Origin: Aquanectria penicillioides | Lineage: Eukaryota; Ascomycota; Sordariomycetes; Hypocreales; Nectriaceae | Assembly (NCBI GenBank): GCA_003415625.1 | Contig: PYIU01000001.1 | Coordinates: forward strand, 6,078,210-6,142,209 | Direction of reading: 5' to 3' | DNA: 64,000 nucleotides | In this document: in pieces, positions 13,009-24,456 of the stretch | Layout of the letters: each line of letters begins with the position of its first letter | How positions within the stretch are numbered: position 1 is the stretch's first letter | Position numbers and translations under genes: made by a program | The notes under the pieces: model-generated | Database searches by the model: none | What the model was told of the DNA's origin: nothing | What the model saw: only the letters and a program-made list of their open reading frames with translations

Positions 13009-14264
13009 ATGACTTCCAAGGCCATGTGGGAGGTCGACCCAGAGACCCGGTCCAAGGTCCGTCCGTCATGCTTCCTCGTCCCCTTCCAGGACCCCCTTCT
13101 CGTGGCTGCCATCGCACGTGCTGACTGTCCGTCCAACGTCTAGCTGGCCACTCTTCAAAAGGAGCCCAAAAACAGCATCTGTTGCGACTGCAATGCGCCC
13201 TCCCCGCAATGGGCGTCGCCCAAGTTCGGAATTTTCATCTGCCTCTCCTGCGCCGGTGTCCATCGTGGCCTCGGTGTTCACATCTCCTTCGTCCGCAGCA
13301 TTTCCATGGACGCCTTCAAAGCGAGCGAGATCGAACGAATGCGATTAGGCGGCAACGAGGGCTGGAGGAACTTCTTCGAATCGCACGAAACCACCAAGAT
13401 GATGGGCATCACATGGGAGGATTCCACAATCCAGGAGCGATACAGCGGCGACGTCGGCGAGGAATGGAAGGAGAGGCTGAGCTGCAAGGTCGAGGGTCGC
13501 GAATACGTGCCAGGGGAAAAGAAACCCACTTTGGCCGCTACGAAGTCGGCTTCACGGATGGCGACGCCTTTGAGCGGCAGCAGAAGTGAGAGCCCTGCTC
13601 CAGGCGGAAAGGCCAAGGTGGACGACCGCTATTTTGCGAAGCTGGGCGCCGACAACGCCTCGAGACCCGATCACCTTCCTCCAAGCCAAGGAGGGAAGTA
13701 CGCAGGATTTGGAAACACACCGGGGCCGAGCCAATCGAACCAGACTGCGCTTCCCAACTTCGATGATGTTCAGAAGGATCCCATGGCCGCTATCAGCAAG
13801 GGATTCGGCTGGTTCACCTCAACCGTGTCCAAGACGGCCAAGACTGTCAATGATGGGTACATTCAGCCCACCGCTAAACAGGTATGACACGCGCTGTGTT
13901 TTAAGAAAAAAGAAATTTTGGCACCCGGGATAAAGACTAATGTGTTACTTTTTCGCAGCTCGCCGACGGAGACTTTGCTAAGCAAGCTCAGCTAACTGCG
14001 GCATCTTTCGCAAAGCAGGCGCAGTTGGCCGGTAAAAATGCCCAGGAAGGATTCAACCGGTTTGTGGAGGGTCCAGAACACCAAAAAAGGAGTGCACCCA
14101 TAGATGAGACCAAGAAGAACTTCTGGGACGAATTCTCTAGCCTCGCGGACCAACGGCAGCCCGCCAACAATGCAATCGGCACCAACGCTATGGGAATGGG
14201 GAAGAGCAAGGCCTCGGTACCTTCACAGCAGAAAAAGCAAAACGATGAATGGGATGATTGGTAA
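13009..14264 (+). CDS. GCS1: ADP-ribosylation factor GTPase-activating protein (Gcs1/ArfGAP1 type)
   Basis: Stimulates GTP hydrolysis on Arf and so drives COPI coat release at the Golgi. Exons 13009-13056, 13144-13881, 13959-14264; 363 aa. The N-terminal ArfGAP zinc finger is complete: Cys29/Cys32/Cys49/Cys52 in the CX2CX16CX2C spacing, followed by GVHRGLGVH with the catalytic arginine (Arg57) and SISMD. Downstream, GFGWFTSTVSKTAKTV and the related repeat FAKQAQLTAASFAKQAQLAG resemble amphipathic membrane-curvature (ALPS-like) segments of ArfGAP1/Gcs1. The protein ends in an acidic/aromatic DEWDDW, a typical COPI-binding tail. All introns are in phase 0. Family assignment is firm; Gcs1 rather than Glo3 is inferred from these C-terminal features. 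Confidence 0.93.
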
Positions 14265-14912
14265 AGGAGGAAGATGATGGGTGCGTTGCGATGTGTAGGA
14301 GTTGGAGGATTGGAGTATAGGCGTGTTGATGGGGAGGGTTTCGATCTAAGAGACATCATTTCTCTCCTTTTCTAGTAATACCAACATAAATTCCCAATCT
14401 AAATAAGGGTTAATAGTTAATAAGGTGTACATAGTGTGTGGCACACATCCAAGTCCGTGGCTAGATTCGGCATCTGGGCCAAGATGCCGGGCTGCAAGTC
14501 GGCTATTCGCCAACCGCGGACGATGGCACTGCAGTTTACGGCTTTTACCAGGAACGCCCGATCAAGAACTATGCACCGAACAAAAATGTGTAGAATAGGG
14601 GCGCCAGAGAGGAAGAGAATAGAGCTGATAAAGCCCCTAGCTTAAATACCAAGACAGCGAGCTTGTTCGGCTGGATTCCAATCGCAGTGTCGTCGCTAGG
14701 TCCTACTCGGCTTTGCTTCTGACAACCCGTTGCAAATGGCAGCTCGGAGCGAAATCGCACTCGGGCTAGGGATGCCGAAGGCGTCACGTGGGGCCACGCC
14801 GAGGTTGGAGCCGGGCCTAGCCGGTACCGCTCCCGCGCTTCCCCCATGACGACCGGCCTTTAATCCCCCTCCGTCGCCAACTCTTTTGTCCCATTGAGCA
14901 GCAACAAACGCA
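14265..14912. other. Intergenic region, no gene seen
   Basis: Spacer between the ArfGAP and ETF-beta genes, which lie on the same strand. Nothing beyond a presumed 3' UTR and promoter. Confidence 0.6.
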
Positions 14913-15957
14913 ATGTCGGCACTACGGATTCTTGTCCCCGTGAAGCGGGTTATTGACTATGCGGTACGACTATCCCACGAGTTCGAGTGGAGAATTTTGC
15001 GTCTCCCCACGGACGGAGAGCGACCGCGGGGCGACTCGAGAGAAAATGTGTGAACTAACTAACTGATGGGTGGTCGGCGATTGTAGGTCAAGCCCCGAGT
15101 TAACAACACCCAAACGGGCGTTGTGACGGCTGGCGTCAAGCACTCGATGAACCCCTTCGACGACCTCTCGGTTGAGGAATCGCTGCGAATTCGAGAGAAG
15201 AAGCGCGCCCCCGGCGGCGTCGAGGACATTTGCGTCATCTCTGCCGGTCCCCCCAAGGCACAGGACGTACTACGAACGGCCATGGCCATGGGTGCCGACC
15301 GAGCCATCCACGTCGAGGTCAAGGAGGGCGATGAGCTGGAGCCTCTGCTGGTGGCAAAGATGCTGTCCAAGGCTGTGGAGCAGCAGAAGAGCAATCTGGT
15401 GCTCCTCGGCAAGCAGAGCATCGACGATGACGCCAACCAGACCGGCCAGATGCTCGCTGGCCTTCTCGGCTGGCCCCAGGCGACGCAGGCGAGCAAGATC
15501 GAGTTCGGTGCCAACGACGAGGTCACTGTGACCAAGGAGGTGGACGGTGGCGTGGAAACGGTCAAGGCCAAGCTGCCCCTGGTCATCACCACGGATTTGC
15601 GACTCAACGAGCCCCGCTATGCGACCCTCCCAAACATCATGAAGGCTAAGAAGAAGAAGCTGGACAAGGTGAAGCTATCCGACTTTGGTCTGGAGAATGA
15701 GAAGCGACTCAAGGTGCTCAAGGTGGTGGGTAAGTTGGATATTCTTCTCTTTTATTCATTACTGCTCCTTTTCCTTGTTTGTCCTATCATCCCAGCTCTT
15801 GGAACTATGATTGGACCAAATTGGGGAAAGCAATTCGTGGTTATGAGCGGACAATGGCTAACAAAGATTGTTCAGAACCCCGACCCGACAGGGTGGTGGT
15901 AAGGTCGAGGACGTCGGTGGCCTGATCAGCAAGCTCAAGGAGCTTGGCGCTCTGTAA
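14913..15957 (+). CDS. ETFB: Electron transfer flavoprotein beta subunit, apparent frameshift in last exon
   Basis: Small subunit of the mitochondrial matrix flavoprotein that takes electrons from acyl-CoA dehydrogenases to ETF-ubiquinone oxidoreductase. Exons 14913-14963, 15087-15729, 15876-15957. It starts MSALRILVPVKRVIDYAVKPRVN, and the AMP/FAD-binding part includes GKQSIDDDANQTGQMLAGLLGWPQAT and the recognition-loop type LPLVITTDLRLNEPRYATLPNIMKAKKKK. The donor GTAAGT at 15730 and acceptor at 15875 leave phase 1, but the conserved tail (TRQGGGKVEDVGGLISKLK, stop at 15957) is in another frame. As written the protein reads EPRPDRVVV and stops at 15925. One more C in the run at 15878-15881 would restore EPPTRQGGGK and a 258-residue protein of normal length. 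Probably a consensus error. Confidence 0.9.
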
Positions 15958-18200
15958 ATGGGCACTTTGGCATCCCATGGATATGTACTATCTGCGTTTG
16001 CTTAAAATACCTACCCCGGCCGGGATGGAATAGAGGATATTATTATTGGTTCCCTCCGTATACTCGGGTATTATCATGTGGGATGAATTGAAATGAGAGT
16101 TGTTGAACGACCCAAACCAGACATGCACCAATTCCATTGACGTATTTGACCATGTGATGCCAAACAATCGCCAGCCATGTGAAACACCGATGAGCCCGTG
16201 ACGTGACAGACAGCCGCTGTTGGTGACGAGGTACATACGTAGTATAAAATGCACGTATCTCAAAAAAAGGCTCCACAGGCAAATCTCAATCGTTGGGCGA
16301 AACGAGAGCGCACATACACTTTTCGGGCCGTACTGCGTGTGCACATGCATTTTTATCCCTTCCGGGAACAAGGGAGTTCTGAAGCTCGGCACTCGCAAGG
16401 CAAAATGGGCATGCACACACGGCAAAGCCGCGGGGTAGCAAGATGGCGGATGACGGAATCCCTACCAAGCCCCGACTGGCCCCGACTGGCCCAAACTGGC
16501 GGGATGGGCGTGACAAGTGCAGGGTTTCAGAGCGTGGGAGTGACAGGTTTTGACGTAGGTAGGAGTGGGATTCTGTGTTTGTATGTGTGTGTGTGATTTT
16601 TCAACTTGTGGCTGCCACTTCCCCTCCCTTTGGGTGATGGAATTGAGGCCTTCGGACGATGAATGTGACGCATCTGACGCAAGACTTGAGCGAGATGAGG
16701 TAGGGCAGCTGCGAAATATTGTCCGAGCTCCATCCCCCCCTCCTTAGCTAGACCTGCTGGAGAGAGATGCGTTCATGGGGTCCCCTCCCAGGTCTGGGGT
16801 TTTGGATGCCGCTCTAGTTGGGGCGCGCCCTGTCGTATGCAAGACGCCGCTCCACGCAGCCCACGATGCCCTAAAACTTTCCTTCTGACCTGTCAGCCCT
16901 CAAGGCTGGGCCATTGAGCCGTCATGACTGCAGGGAGATTCACAAGTTCCCCAGCAAAACCTAGCTCTGGCCTTGGGACTGGGGGCATCGGTGAGGGACA
17001 ACAGAGTCGGCGCGCCCATCTGCAGTCGACCTTGGCGGCGGCGGCATCCCGTGTCCCACTCTTTGTTGGCCGCTCTGCCAGCCGGCGCACGAGAGCCCCT
17101 TGAGCTCCACCTATATCCGTCCGATCCCTCTCTCTTCGGCGGCACTGCTTCGGCTTCCATTGTGAGAGGGGGGGGCGAGGATGAGAGCAAGATTCCTTAG
17201 GCTTGGGTTTTCCCCACTAGGGAACCGGGACGGGGACGGGGACGAAGACCGGGACGGAGAGCAAGGGGGTGGAAGCAATTTTGGTTGAAAGGCGGTGTCG
17301 ATGCAAGAGCAGCGGCGTCCAGATTGGGGATCCAATAGGCCAAATTGAAAGCATTACCTACGAGGGTCGATGGCTGCAAAGGGTATAGATTGCACATTGC
17401 CAGATGCTCCCTCCTTGGCTATACGGGCTAGTTAGTGGTGGTGTATCCGTGCATAGATAAGAACCCAGGGGCTAGCAGAAAGTCAAGGAAAACACCGCCA
17501 TCTACCCACTCGGGTGTGTTGAAGCTGCGTGCGTAAAGAGTCATTATCGGAAGGCGAAATCGATATCGGAGATCGCGTTGTTAGCAGAGGAGTCACACGT
17601 CGTCACTGTCCCTTGCCACTGTCACTGTCACTTTCTGGTAGCGGGCGGGCCTCTTCCTTTCCTTCCTTTCCCGCTCTCAGCACGCCCGATGCCCGGGCGG
17701 GAAGTGGACGACCAGGGGGTGGTGGTGGGTGGGAGCGGACATTTTTCTTTTCTTTGGTGGGCATCCATCAGCCGGCAGGTTTTTTTTTTTTCGGTGGCCA
17801 GGGCCCTTGACACTCAGCTAGAGAGGAGCGGCGGCGGAGCGTCAGAGAAAAAATTGTCGAGGGCCGCCTAAAGCACGGGAGAGGGAAAAAAAACCAAACC
17901 AGCGGGGCGCTTTCGCCAATGAGTAACAGGCTGTTGTCACGTCGCAGCCCGCAGGCACAGGCACAGGCGCCGGTGAGCGGGCCTTGGGTCTCGTCTTTTT
18001 TCTACTCGCTCGCCCGCTTCTTTCTTCCTCTTCTTCCTTTCTCCTCTGCAACAATCCTATCCACGCCCATCACCCTCTGTCTTATCAGAAACCGAAGAAA
18101 AGAGACTTTTGAGTCCTCTGAAAACGCCCCTCCCGCCGCCGCACCCCATTTACTTCCTCTTCCCTCCTCCTGAGCTGACTTTGTCTCTCAATCCGCCCTT
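15958..18200. other. Intergenic region upstream of CPA1 leader, no gene seen
   Basis: About 2.2 kb with no recognisable gene. It includes a 10-bp tandem repeat at 16471-16500, a GC-rich stretch (about 16900-17350) with GGGAC-type repeats, and a CT-rich promoter-like segment just before the arginine attenuator uORF. Confidence 0.6.
16471..16500. repeat. 10-bp tandem repeat, three copies
   Basis: Two identical CCCGACTGGC units followed by a diverged third (CCAAACTGGC). Confidence 0.85.
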
Positions 18201-18777
18201 ATGAACGGGCGCCCGTCAGTCTTCACTTCTCAGGTATGTCGACTGCTCTCGGTCATCAACTAGTCCCCTCATCGTCATCCTCGCCTCCATCATCATCATC
18301 CTCGAAACCTTACCCTTGCCATTGCCATCGCCATCGCCATTGCCATCGCACAGCACCGTGCTTCTGCTGCTGCTGCTGCTGCTGCTACTCTTGCACTCCA
18401 CTGTCGTGTGCCCCCTCAGCTCCGTGTCCGTTTGGCGCTGGTCTGGGTTCCGGCTTCGCTGCTGCGACTCACAACCCCACCATCCCCCAAACCCTCCCAC
18501 GGCTTCGTGCGACAAGCCCAGTGCGGCCGGTATACGCAAGCTTTTACCCTCAATTGCCTCTTCTCATTCTCATTCCACTTGCCATGATCGTCATATCCGT
18601 CTCCTCCTCGACTCAATTGACCATTTGCTGACATTTTCTGTTCAGGATTATCTCTCTGGTTCGTTTGGTCCCTGACTCACCGCTTTCATTCTGTTGAGCG
18701 GCTTCCAGTCCCCGATGGCTCCAAGACTAACCTGCCTTCTCACCATAGACCACCTCTGGAGGTCCCTCTCATTGTAA
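18201..18777 (+). CDS. Arginine attenuator peptide uORF of CPA1/arg-2
   Basis: A 24-codon upstream ORF split over three small exons: 18201-18233, 18646-18658 and 18749-18777. It reads MNGRPSVFTSQ, then DYLS, then DHLWRSLSL and a stop. Length and sequence match the arginine attenuator peptide of fungal carbamoyl-phosphate synthase genes (Neurospora arg-2, yeast CPA1), whose nascent chain stalls the ribosome at the uORF stop when arginine is abundant and so blocks initiation at the main ORF. Asp12, the residue essential for arginine response in Neurospora, is present. Only the last residues (SLSL) look divergent. Introns are 18234-18645 (donor GTATGT) and 18659-18748 (donor GTTCGT, branch ACTAAC). 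The main start codon follows 88 nt after the uORF stop. Confidence 0.92.
18318..18384. repeat. GCCATY hexamer array and (CTG)7 in the leader intron
   Basis: Tandem GCCATT/GCCATC units at about 18318-18347 and seven CTG triplets at 18364-18384. Both lie inside the first intron of the CPA1 leader, so the triplets do not encode protein. Confidence 0.85.
18673..18679 (+). promoter_or_regulatory. TGACTCA, candidate CPC1/Gcn4 (cross-pathway control) site
   Basis: A perfect palindromic Gcn4-type heptamer inside the second leader intron, between the uORF exons and 193 bp before the CPA1 start codon. Fungal arginine genes are induced by CPC1/Gcn4 during amino-acid starvation. A role for this copy is inferred from sequence and position only. 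Confidence 0.45.
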
Positions 18778-18865
18778 AAAGAGTCTCTCCTTGAACAATT
18801 GATCGCCGCCTTTACTTCCCCAAACCAAACCAACCAAACCAAACCCACCCCTCAACCTCTCAAAT

Positions 18866-20313
18866 ATGTTCTCCCGACTGGCAAAGAACTTTGCCAATCC
18901 CGCGGCCAAGTCCGCGTCGGCTACTGGCCGATTCCCCCAGGTCCGATTCCTGTCCGAGCAGACCCTTGCAACTGGCAGCAAGGGTAGGAAGATGCCCTTG
19001 TCTACCCCCCGAGCCACCGCTCCCGTTGCCTCCCTCCCTGCTACCTTCACCATCCGAGTAGGTTTATTTCACTCTGTCTCAGTTCTTTTTAGTCGACGAA
19101 GGGAATTCTCAGGCTAACCCAACATCTGCAGGATGGCCCCGTCTTCCAGGGCAAGGCTTTCGGCGCCAACGCCAACATCTCTGGCGAGGCTGTCTTCACC
19201 ACCTCCCTCGTCGGTTACCCCGAGTCCATGACCGACCCCTCGTACCGAGGCCAGATCCTCGTCTTCACCCAGCCTCTGATTGGCAACTACGGTGTCCCCT
19301 CCAATGAGCGAGACCAGTACAACCTCCTCAAGTACTTCGAGTCCCCTCACGTCCAGTGCGCTGGCGTTGTCGTCTCCGACGTCGCCCTCAACTACAGCCA
19401 CTGGACCGCCGTCGAGAGCCTCGGCGAGTGGTGCGCCCGAGAGGGTGTTCCCGCCATCTCCGGTGTTGACACCCGAGAGATCGTAACCTTCCTCCGAGAG
19501 CAAGGCTCTTCCCTTGCTCGAATCACCATTGGCGACGAGTACGACGCCGATGAGGACGAGGGCTACATCGACCCCGGCCAGATCAACCTCGTCAAGCGTG
19601 TCAGCACCAAGGCTCCCTTCGTTCTGGAGTCGCCAGGTGCTTCTCTGCATATTGCCCTTATTGACTGCGGTGTCAAGGAGAACATCCTTCGCAGCCTAGT
19701 CAGCCGAGGCGCCTCCGTCACCGTCTTCCCCTACAACTACCCCATCCACAAGGTTGCTCAGCACTACGACGGTGTCTTCATCTCCAACGGACCCGGTGAC
19801 CCCACCCACTGCCAGGAGACTGTCTACAACCTTGCCCGCCTGATGGAGACTTCCTCCATCCCCGTCATGGGTATCTGCCTGGGCCACCAGCTCCTGGCCC
19901 TCGCCGTTGGTGCCCGCACCATCAAGCTCAAGTACGGTAACCGGGCTCACAACATCCCCGCTCTTGACTTGACCACTGGCCAGTGCCACATCACCAGCCA
20001 GAACCATGGTTACGCCATTGATGCCAGCACCCTCCCCAGCGACTTCAAGGAGTACTTCGTCAACCTTAACGACGGCAGCAACGAGGGTATGATGCACAAG
20101 ACCCGCCCCATCTTCTCCACCCAGTTTCACCCCGAGGCCAAGGGCGGTCCCATGGACAGCTCCTACCTCTTCGACAAGTACCTCCAGAGCGTCCAGCTCG
20201 CCAAGAGCAACCAGACCATCTACAAGGACAACCGACCCAGCCAGCTGATGCTTGACATCCTCAGCCGAGAGCGTGTCGGCGTCGAGCCTGTCCCCCTGGC
20301 CGCCAGTGCCTAA
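18866..20313 (+). CDS. CPA1: Arginine-specific carbamoyl-phosphate synthase, small (glutaminase) subunit
   Basis: Hydrolyses glutamine and feeds ammonia to the large subunit, making carbamoyl phosphate for arginine synthesis; mitochondrial in filamentous fungi. Exons 18866-19057 and 19132-20313, 457 aa. The first roughly 45 residues are rich in Arg/Ser/Ala and lack acidic residues until the end, a mitochondrial presequence. The CPSase small-chain domain starts at [12 protein letters not shown]. The class I glutamine amidotransferase domain shows SNGPGDP, the nucleophile Cys313 in [20 protein letters not shown], and the His397/Glu399 pair in [12 protein letters not shown]. This is the orthologue of Neurospora arg-2. 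Control by arginine through the upstream attenuator peptide is expected because that uORF is intact. Confidence 0.97.
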
Positions 20314-20996
20314 GCGAAACTTCTTGGAGTACAATGGCGTCAATTTGGGTTGATTAGTTTCTGTAGCTATGCGTTTTACGAAGGGTGTGAAGGAATCAGA
20401 GTTCGTCTTTTCACTGGATAAGCTATTCTCGACCAGAAGTCAATAGGTTAAATTGAATACCAAGCCGGATTTCCAAATCGTCAATTCGTTCCTCTGGAAC
20501 ATGTGAAGACTGCATTGTCTGTTGATCGTCTGATACGGAAGGTGCCTGTTAGCAATCCAAGCTCTTTGGCCACTTAGATGTAAGAACGTTGGCGTAAAGG
20601 TTGTCATTATATCACCTATGATTGTTTGAAGACGAAGATACTTTCTCTTCATCCCCGACTATATAACCCACACCATGCACGTCGGTTTGCTCCTTAATAT
20701 CATTATAACCCTACCCTCGCGTTCGAAATAGAAGCGACCTATAGTCCTCCCAAAAATGAGAGTGAAAAAAAAAAGAGAAGTAAATTCATCTTCGTACTCC
20801 CGTCCCAGACCAGAATGTCTTTTTTTTTTTTGGTGATTTCCCTCGTGCAAACGTCGCCCCCATCCGTGTTTTATCATCGTGCTTCTTTCTCACGAGCACG
20901 GAGCGAAATGTTCGTATACGCATCAAACCCCTCCCTTTTCTTCTCCCATTTTTATAAGTGAGGTCTTAGACAGGTGGTGTTTTTTTGTTTCTTTTG
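20314..20996. other. Convergent 3' flank, no gene seen
   Basis: AT-rich spacer between CPA1 (+) and the Acinus-like gene (-). Presumed 3' UTRs only. Confidence 0.6.
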
Positions 20997-22858
20997 CTAT
21001 CGGCGGTCCCGAGTATCTCGGCTGCGGAACGACTCGCGGTCATCATCGTGGAGTGGCGCGCCACGGTCCATGTCATCGTGATGATCTTTGAAGCGTGGGC
21101 GGCGGTCCTCGCGGCTAGGGCCCTGGCCCGGAAGGTATCGATCGCTTCGTGGACGGAAACCACGGCCGCCGCCGCCGCCGCCTCCTCGGCGTCGACGACC
21201 ACCTCCAAAGCCCCGACGTTCACGATCGACGGCCCGCTCACGGTGAGGTGGGCGAATCCCCTCAAAGACCTCCTTGCCGCGGTCAACGAAAGAGTCCCCG
21301 TTTTCGAAGGAGTAGCGGTTGATTTCACGACCAACATCACGATCGCGGTCGGGGGCATAGAAGGAACGCATGTTTTCGAGGCGGCGATGCACAAGATCCT
21401 CGGACACAGGCTGGTACTGGACGGGCGGTCGGGCACGGGTGCGCTGAGACTCAACACCGGGAGTGAATGGGGCAGGGCGTGGTCCCGGGCCGGAGCCAGG
21501 ACGGACGGCCCGAGGTCCTGTTGGTGGTCTGTCAGGGTCGCGATAGCCTCGGGGACCCAAGGGATAGCATCGCCAGAGTTGACAGGGGGGCCTGGGGGTG
21601 GGCGGTTGCCCGTGCGTGACGAGGCAGCACCAGATTCAAGATGGGCTTCGATCTCGCCGCCGGGGCCGTCATGATAAACGACCTCCCAACGAGTTCCAGA
21701 TCTGCGGCCGCTCGACTCTTCCATCTCGATCCACTGAACAATCTTTTCAGCGGGTACGAAATCCACCCACAGGGGTTTCCGGTTGCTCTCGTTGGGCCAG
21801 ATATTATCGTGCAGAGCGGTGCGGACGCGCGAAGCCGCAGATGTCGACTTAAAGACAACAAAGGCATGGGTGCGGATCTGGTCGAGAAAGAATTCGACAA
21901 TTATGCTGTCGTCGATGGCTTCGCTCGACGGTGTCGCAAGGTCGACTAAATGGGCCCGTACATCATTTGGACGAAGGGGGCGCATGAAATTCTTAATGTA
22001 TAGGGCTGAGGTTGCTGGGTGCACTGATGGCACGACATCTCTCTCGTAGTCCATGCTTTGATGTTGGTCTCGAGCTTCAGCCTGGGGGGAATCTGCGTTG
22101 CCAGTGTTGTATGGGTTTTCTTCTTCAGCCCTCTCCAATATTCGATCGTCAACGTTCATTTCTTCCGCCTGTGTGGTGGCCGCAGGTAGATCTCGATCTT
22201 CGGGCAAACGAACTACAGGAACAATTCCGTTTGTTGTGTCGTCGGCGCGCGCTCGTTTGCGCGCGATGGCTTCTTCTGTAGGCGGTGGAGTGAGGGACCG
22301 ACGTTTGCGCTTCTGGCTGTCTTGCAGTGCAGATGCGGCTGCGCTAGCGGACTCGGAAGGGCTCGACTGGTTTCCTTGAATGGAAGCATCTGTTTCCTTT
22401 ACAACATCTTGCATTGTCTCATCAACCGTTGTCGAGTCGGTTGGCTTTGAGTCGACCACTTGCCCAGTGGTAGTTTGCACCAACGACGCATCGTCGGAAA
22501 TACCATTCTCGTTCGTCTCAGTTTGAGGATCATCTTGAGAGTTTGTATTTTCGACTTCGTCAGGGGCTGACGCTACAGCCTCATCTGCATCTACAACAAT
22601 CTCAGATGCAACATCCTCCACTTGTTCGTCGGTCGTTGTCTCGGGCGCGTCAGGCTCGGATTCTGCGGGTGTTGGTTCGGACGCAGCATGCTCCTCGATG
22701 GTAGGTGTATCTTCAGAGTCTACCTCGAGCTCCTCAGTTTCGCTATCAGCTTCGTTCAATCGCGCAACCAGCTCGCCTTTGAGGCCGTTTGTTGGGAGGC
22801 CCCGACGTTTGAGCTCGTCCCTGAGGTCAACAACCCTCAGCTTGGACCAGTCGGCCAT
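20997..22858 (-). CDS. Acinus-like SAP/RRM protein, apparent frameshift
   Basis: One exon starting at 22858. The N-terminal SAP DNA-binding motif (residues about 1-36: WSKLRVVDLRDELKRRGLP, GLKGELVARL) is followed by a long acidic low-complexity region, a KRKRR basic patch near 183-187, and an RRM-like domain (about 284-372: ALYIKNFMRPLRPNDVRAHL to PLWVDFVPAEKIVQWI) with the Acinus-specific extension TRWEVVYHDGP. The C-terminal part, in another frame, has the RNPS1/SAP18-binding-like segment QYQPVSEDLVHRRLENMRSF and an RGG/RD-rich tail ending RDTRDRR at 20997. The frames meet at residue 433 (AIP) with one base lacking at the CCC of coding bases 21563-21561; adding it gives 620 aa. Acinus-type proteins belong to the ASAP/PSAP splicing complexes. 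The other frame remains open to 20966 but loses the conserved C-terminus. Confidence 0.88.
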
Positions 22859-24456
22859 GGTTCGAAGAGAATTGCCTGGCCGAGGCGAGTGCAGCCCCGG
22901 TCAGATGGGGGATCGAGGAATATGGAATAGGGGTTGGAAGACCAGGCGCGTGGCGTTCATAGGAGATGTGGTGTCGGATGAGGGTAGAAAATATTGCACA
23001 ATGGCACAAAGCGACGTAAATGTCCACAGCCTTGTCGCAAACATTCACATGGACTAAAGCCCGTGGCATGGCCAATCATGAGCAGGGGTGGCAAGGCATT
23101 ATGTCAGCATGCGTGCTCCATTTTTCTACGATCTTAGCTCCGACCCGTGCCCCACCATCCCCGATCATCGTCGAGCTCAAGCTCGTTACCAGATAAAGTC
23201 AATGGAGAATTAAGTTGACAATGAATTGAATCGTGATCTATCATTCAGAATTTCTAGCGCGAGTGTTTGGCATGCTCAAGTATGCATGCAAGCTTTTAAC
23301 CCACCCTTTTTCTGAAATGAGTTCTGTTTACAGCTGCTTTGGGTGCCGCAAGTGGGACGGCGGATAGTTGCTGCAGATGTTTGACACATGACTGAGCACA
23401 GGTGGGTTCGAGGGGCTGAATCAGTGAAGCACCAAGTTTCCGCTCATCCTAACGGTCGTGTGCTAATGCATGTGCTTCTTTGTGGTAGAATCTTGCTCAT
23501 TGATCTTCATAGGAATGGGATTGGTGTAGTTGACACATCAATATCCAACCCAATAGGTCGCACGTGGACGACGAGTGTGGTCTGCGGTCAGCTTGCTCAG
23601 CAATAGATTAGAATTAAGGCCCACACACGCCCTTGCACACACAAAAGTAGCACAAGAAAGGGGAAGCGTATGAAGGGTCCTTGTAACATTGATATTGCAC
23701 ATCTGCAGTCGGCCTATTTCATCCTGCCAGCTATGGACCGATTCCTCCGTGGCCATATCTGCTCGCTCAACAGGTCGCACCAGCGTATCAAACATGTACA
23801 ACCGTGGCCTCGATTGCTCATATGAGCAGAACAGCTCCCAGGCTCGGTGGCCTGACTGCTAGTAAGCCGACAATCCATGATACTGACTCATTGTCGGTGA
23901 GGACACGGTGTGCATGATGCCAACCATGCCATCGTCAGTTCCCGCCGGCGAGCAGCGCCCGGTGCACCCCCAGCCTCGTTTCCACACCGAGATGGAAAAC
24001 AAACCGATCACTTATGACAGTCGACTCCTGAAACCCGGCCGAGTGCATCAGTGGACTGACCCGGATTGAGTCGGAATGCGGCGATGTTTGGAGGTAGCCT
24101 GATGCCCCTGGCTTCCGGCATCACACGACCTCTGCATGATCCTGGAGCTCTCCGAGCTTGTGTGGGTCCAACTCACCACGTCATCGCAAACCTCCACCTC
24201 CACATTTCGGACAGTCGTTTAGCGCAAAAGGTAAACTTGGCAGCGTGTCATGAGGACGGTTTCGATCAACACAAAAACAGACACAAACGGTAATTATGAA
24301 CAAAACAATTGAATTGAATTGAGAGATCCTAGTGGTTTTTTTCGGGGGTTTCGCCGGCTTCTTTCATCGTAATACACACAAAATATTGGTCTTGGGAACC
24401 TCGTCACGAGGTCATTGTTACTCTCATACATTATCGGCACTGATTGCCAGGGATCT
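22859..24456. other. Intergenic region, no gene seen
   Basis: Promoter side of the Acinus-like gene and 3' side of the DJ-1/PfpI gene. No coding pattern, RNA gene or notable repeat recognised. Confidence 0.6.

Noticed and set aside
18236..18631. 131-codon Ser/Cys/His-rich frame
   Set aside because: Lies in the first intron of the CPA1 leader; the composition comes from CTG and GCCATY repeats.
19696..20343. 215-codon minus-strand frame opposite CPA1
   Set aside because: Shadow of the strongly codon-biased CPA1 exon.
20966..21559. Tail of the unbroken 630-codon minus-strand frame
   Set aside because: Beyond residue 433 it loses the conserved Acinus-type C-terminus, which is present in the other frame down to 20997.
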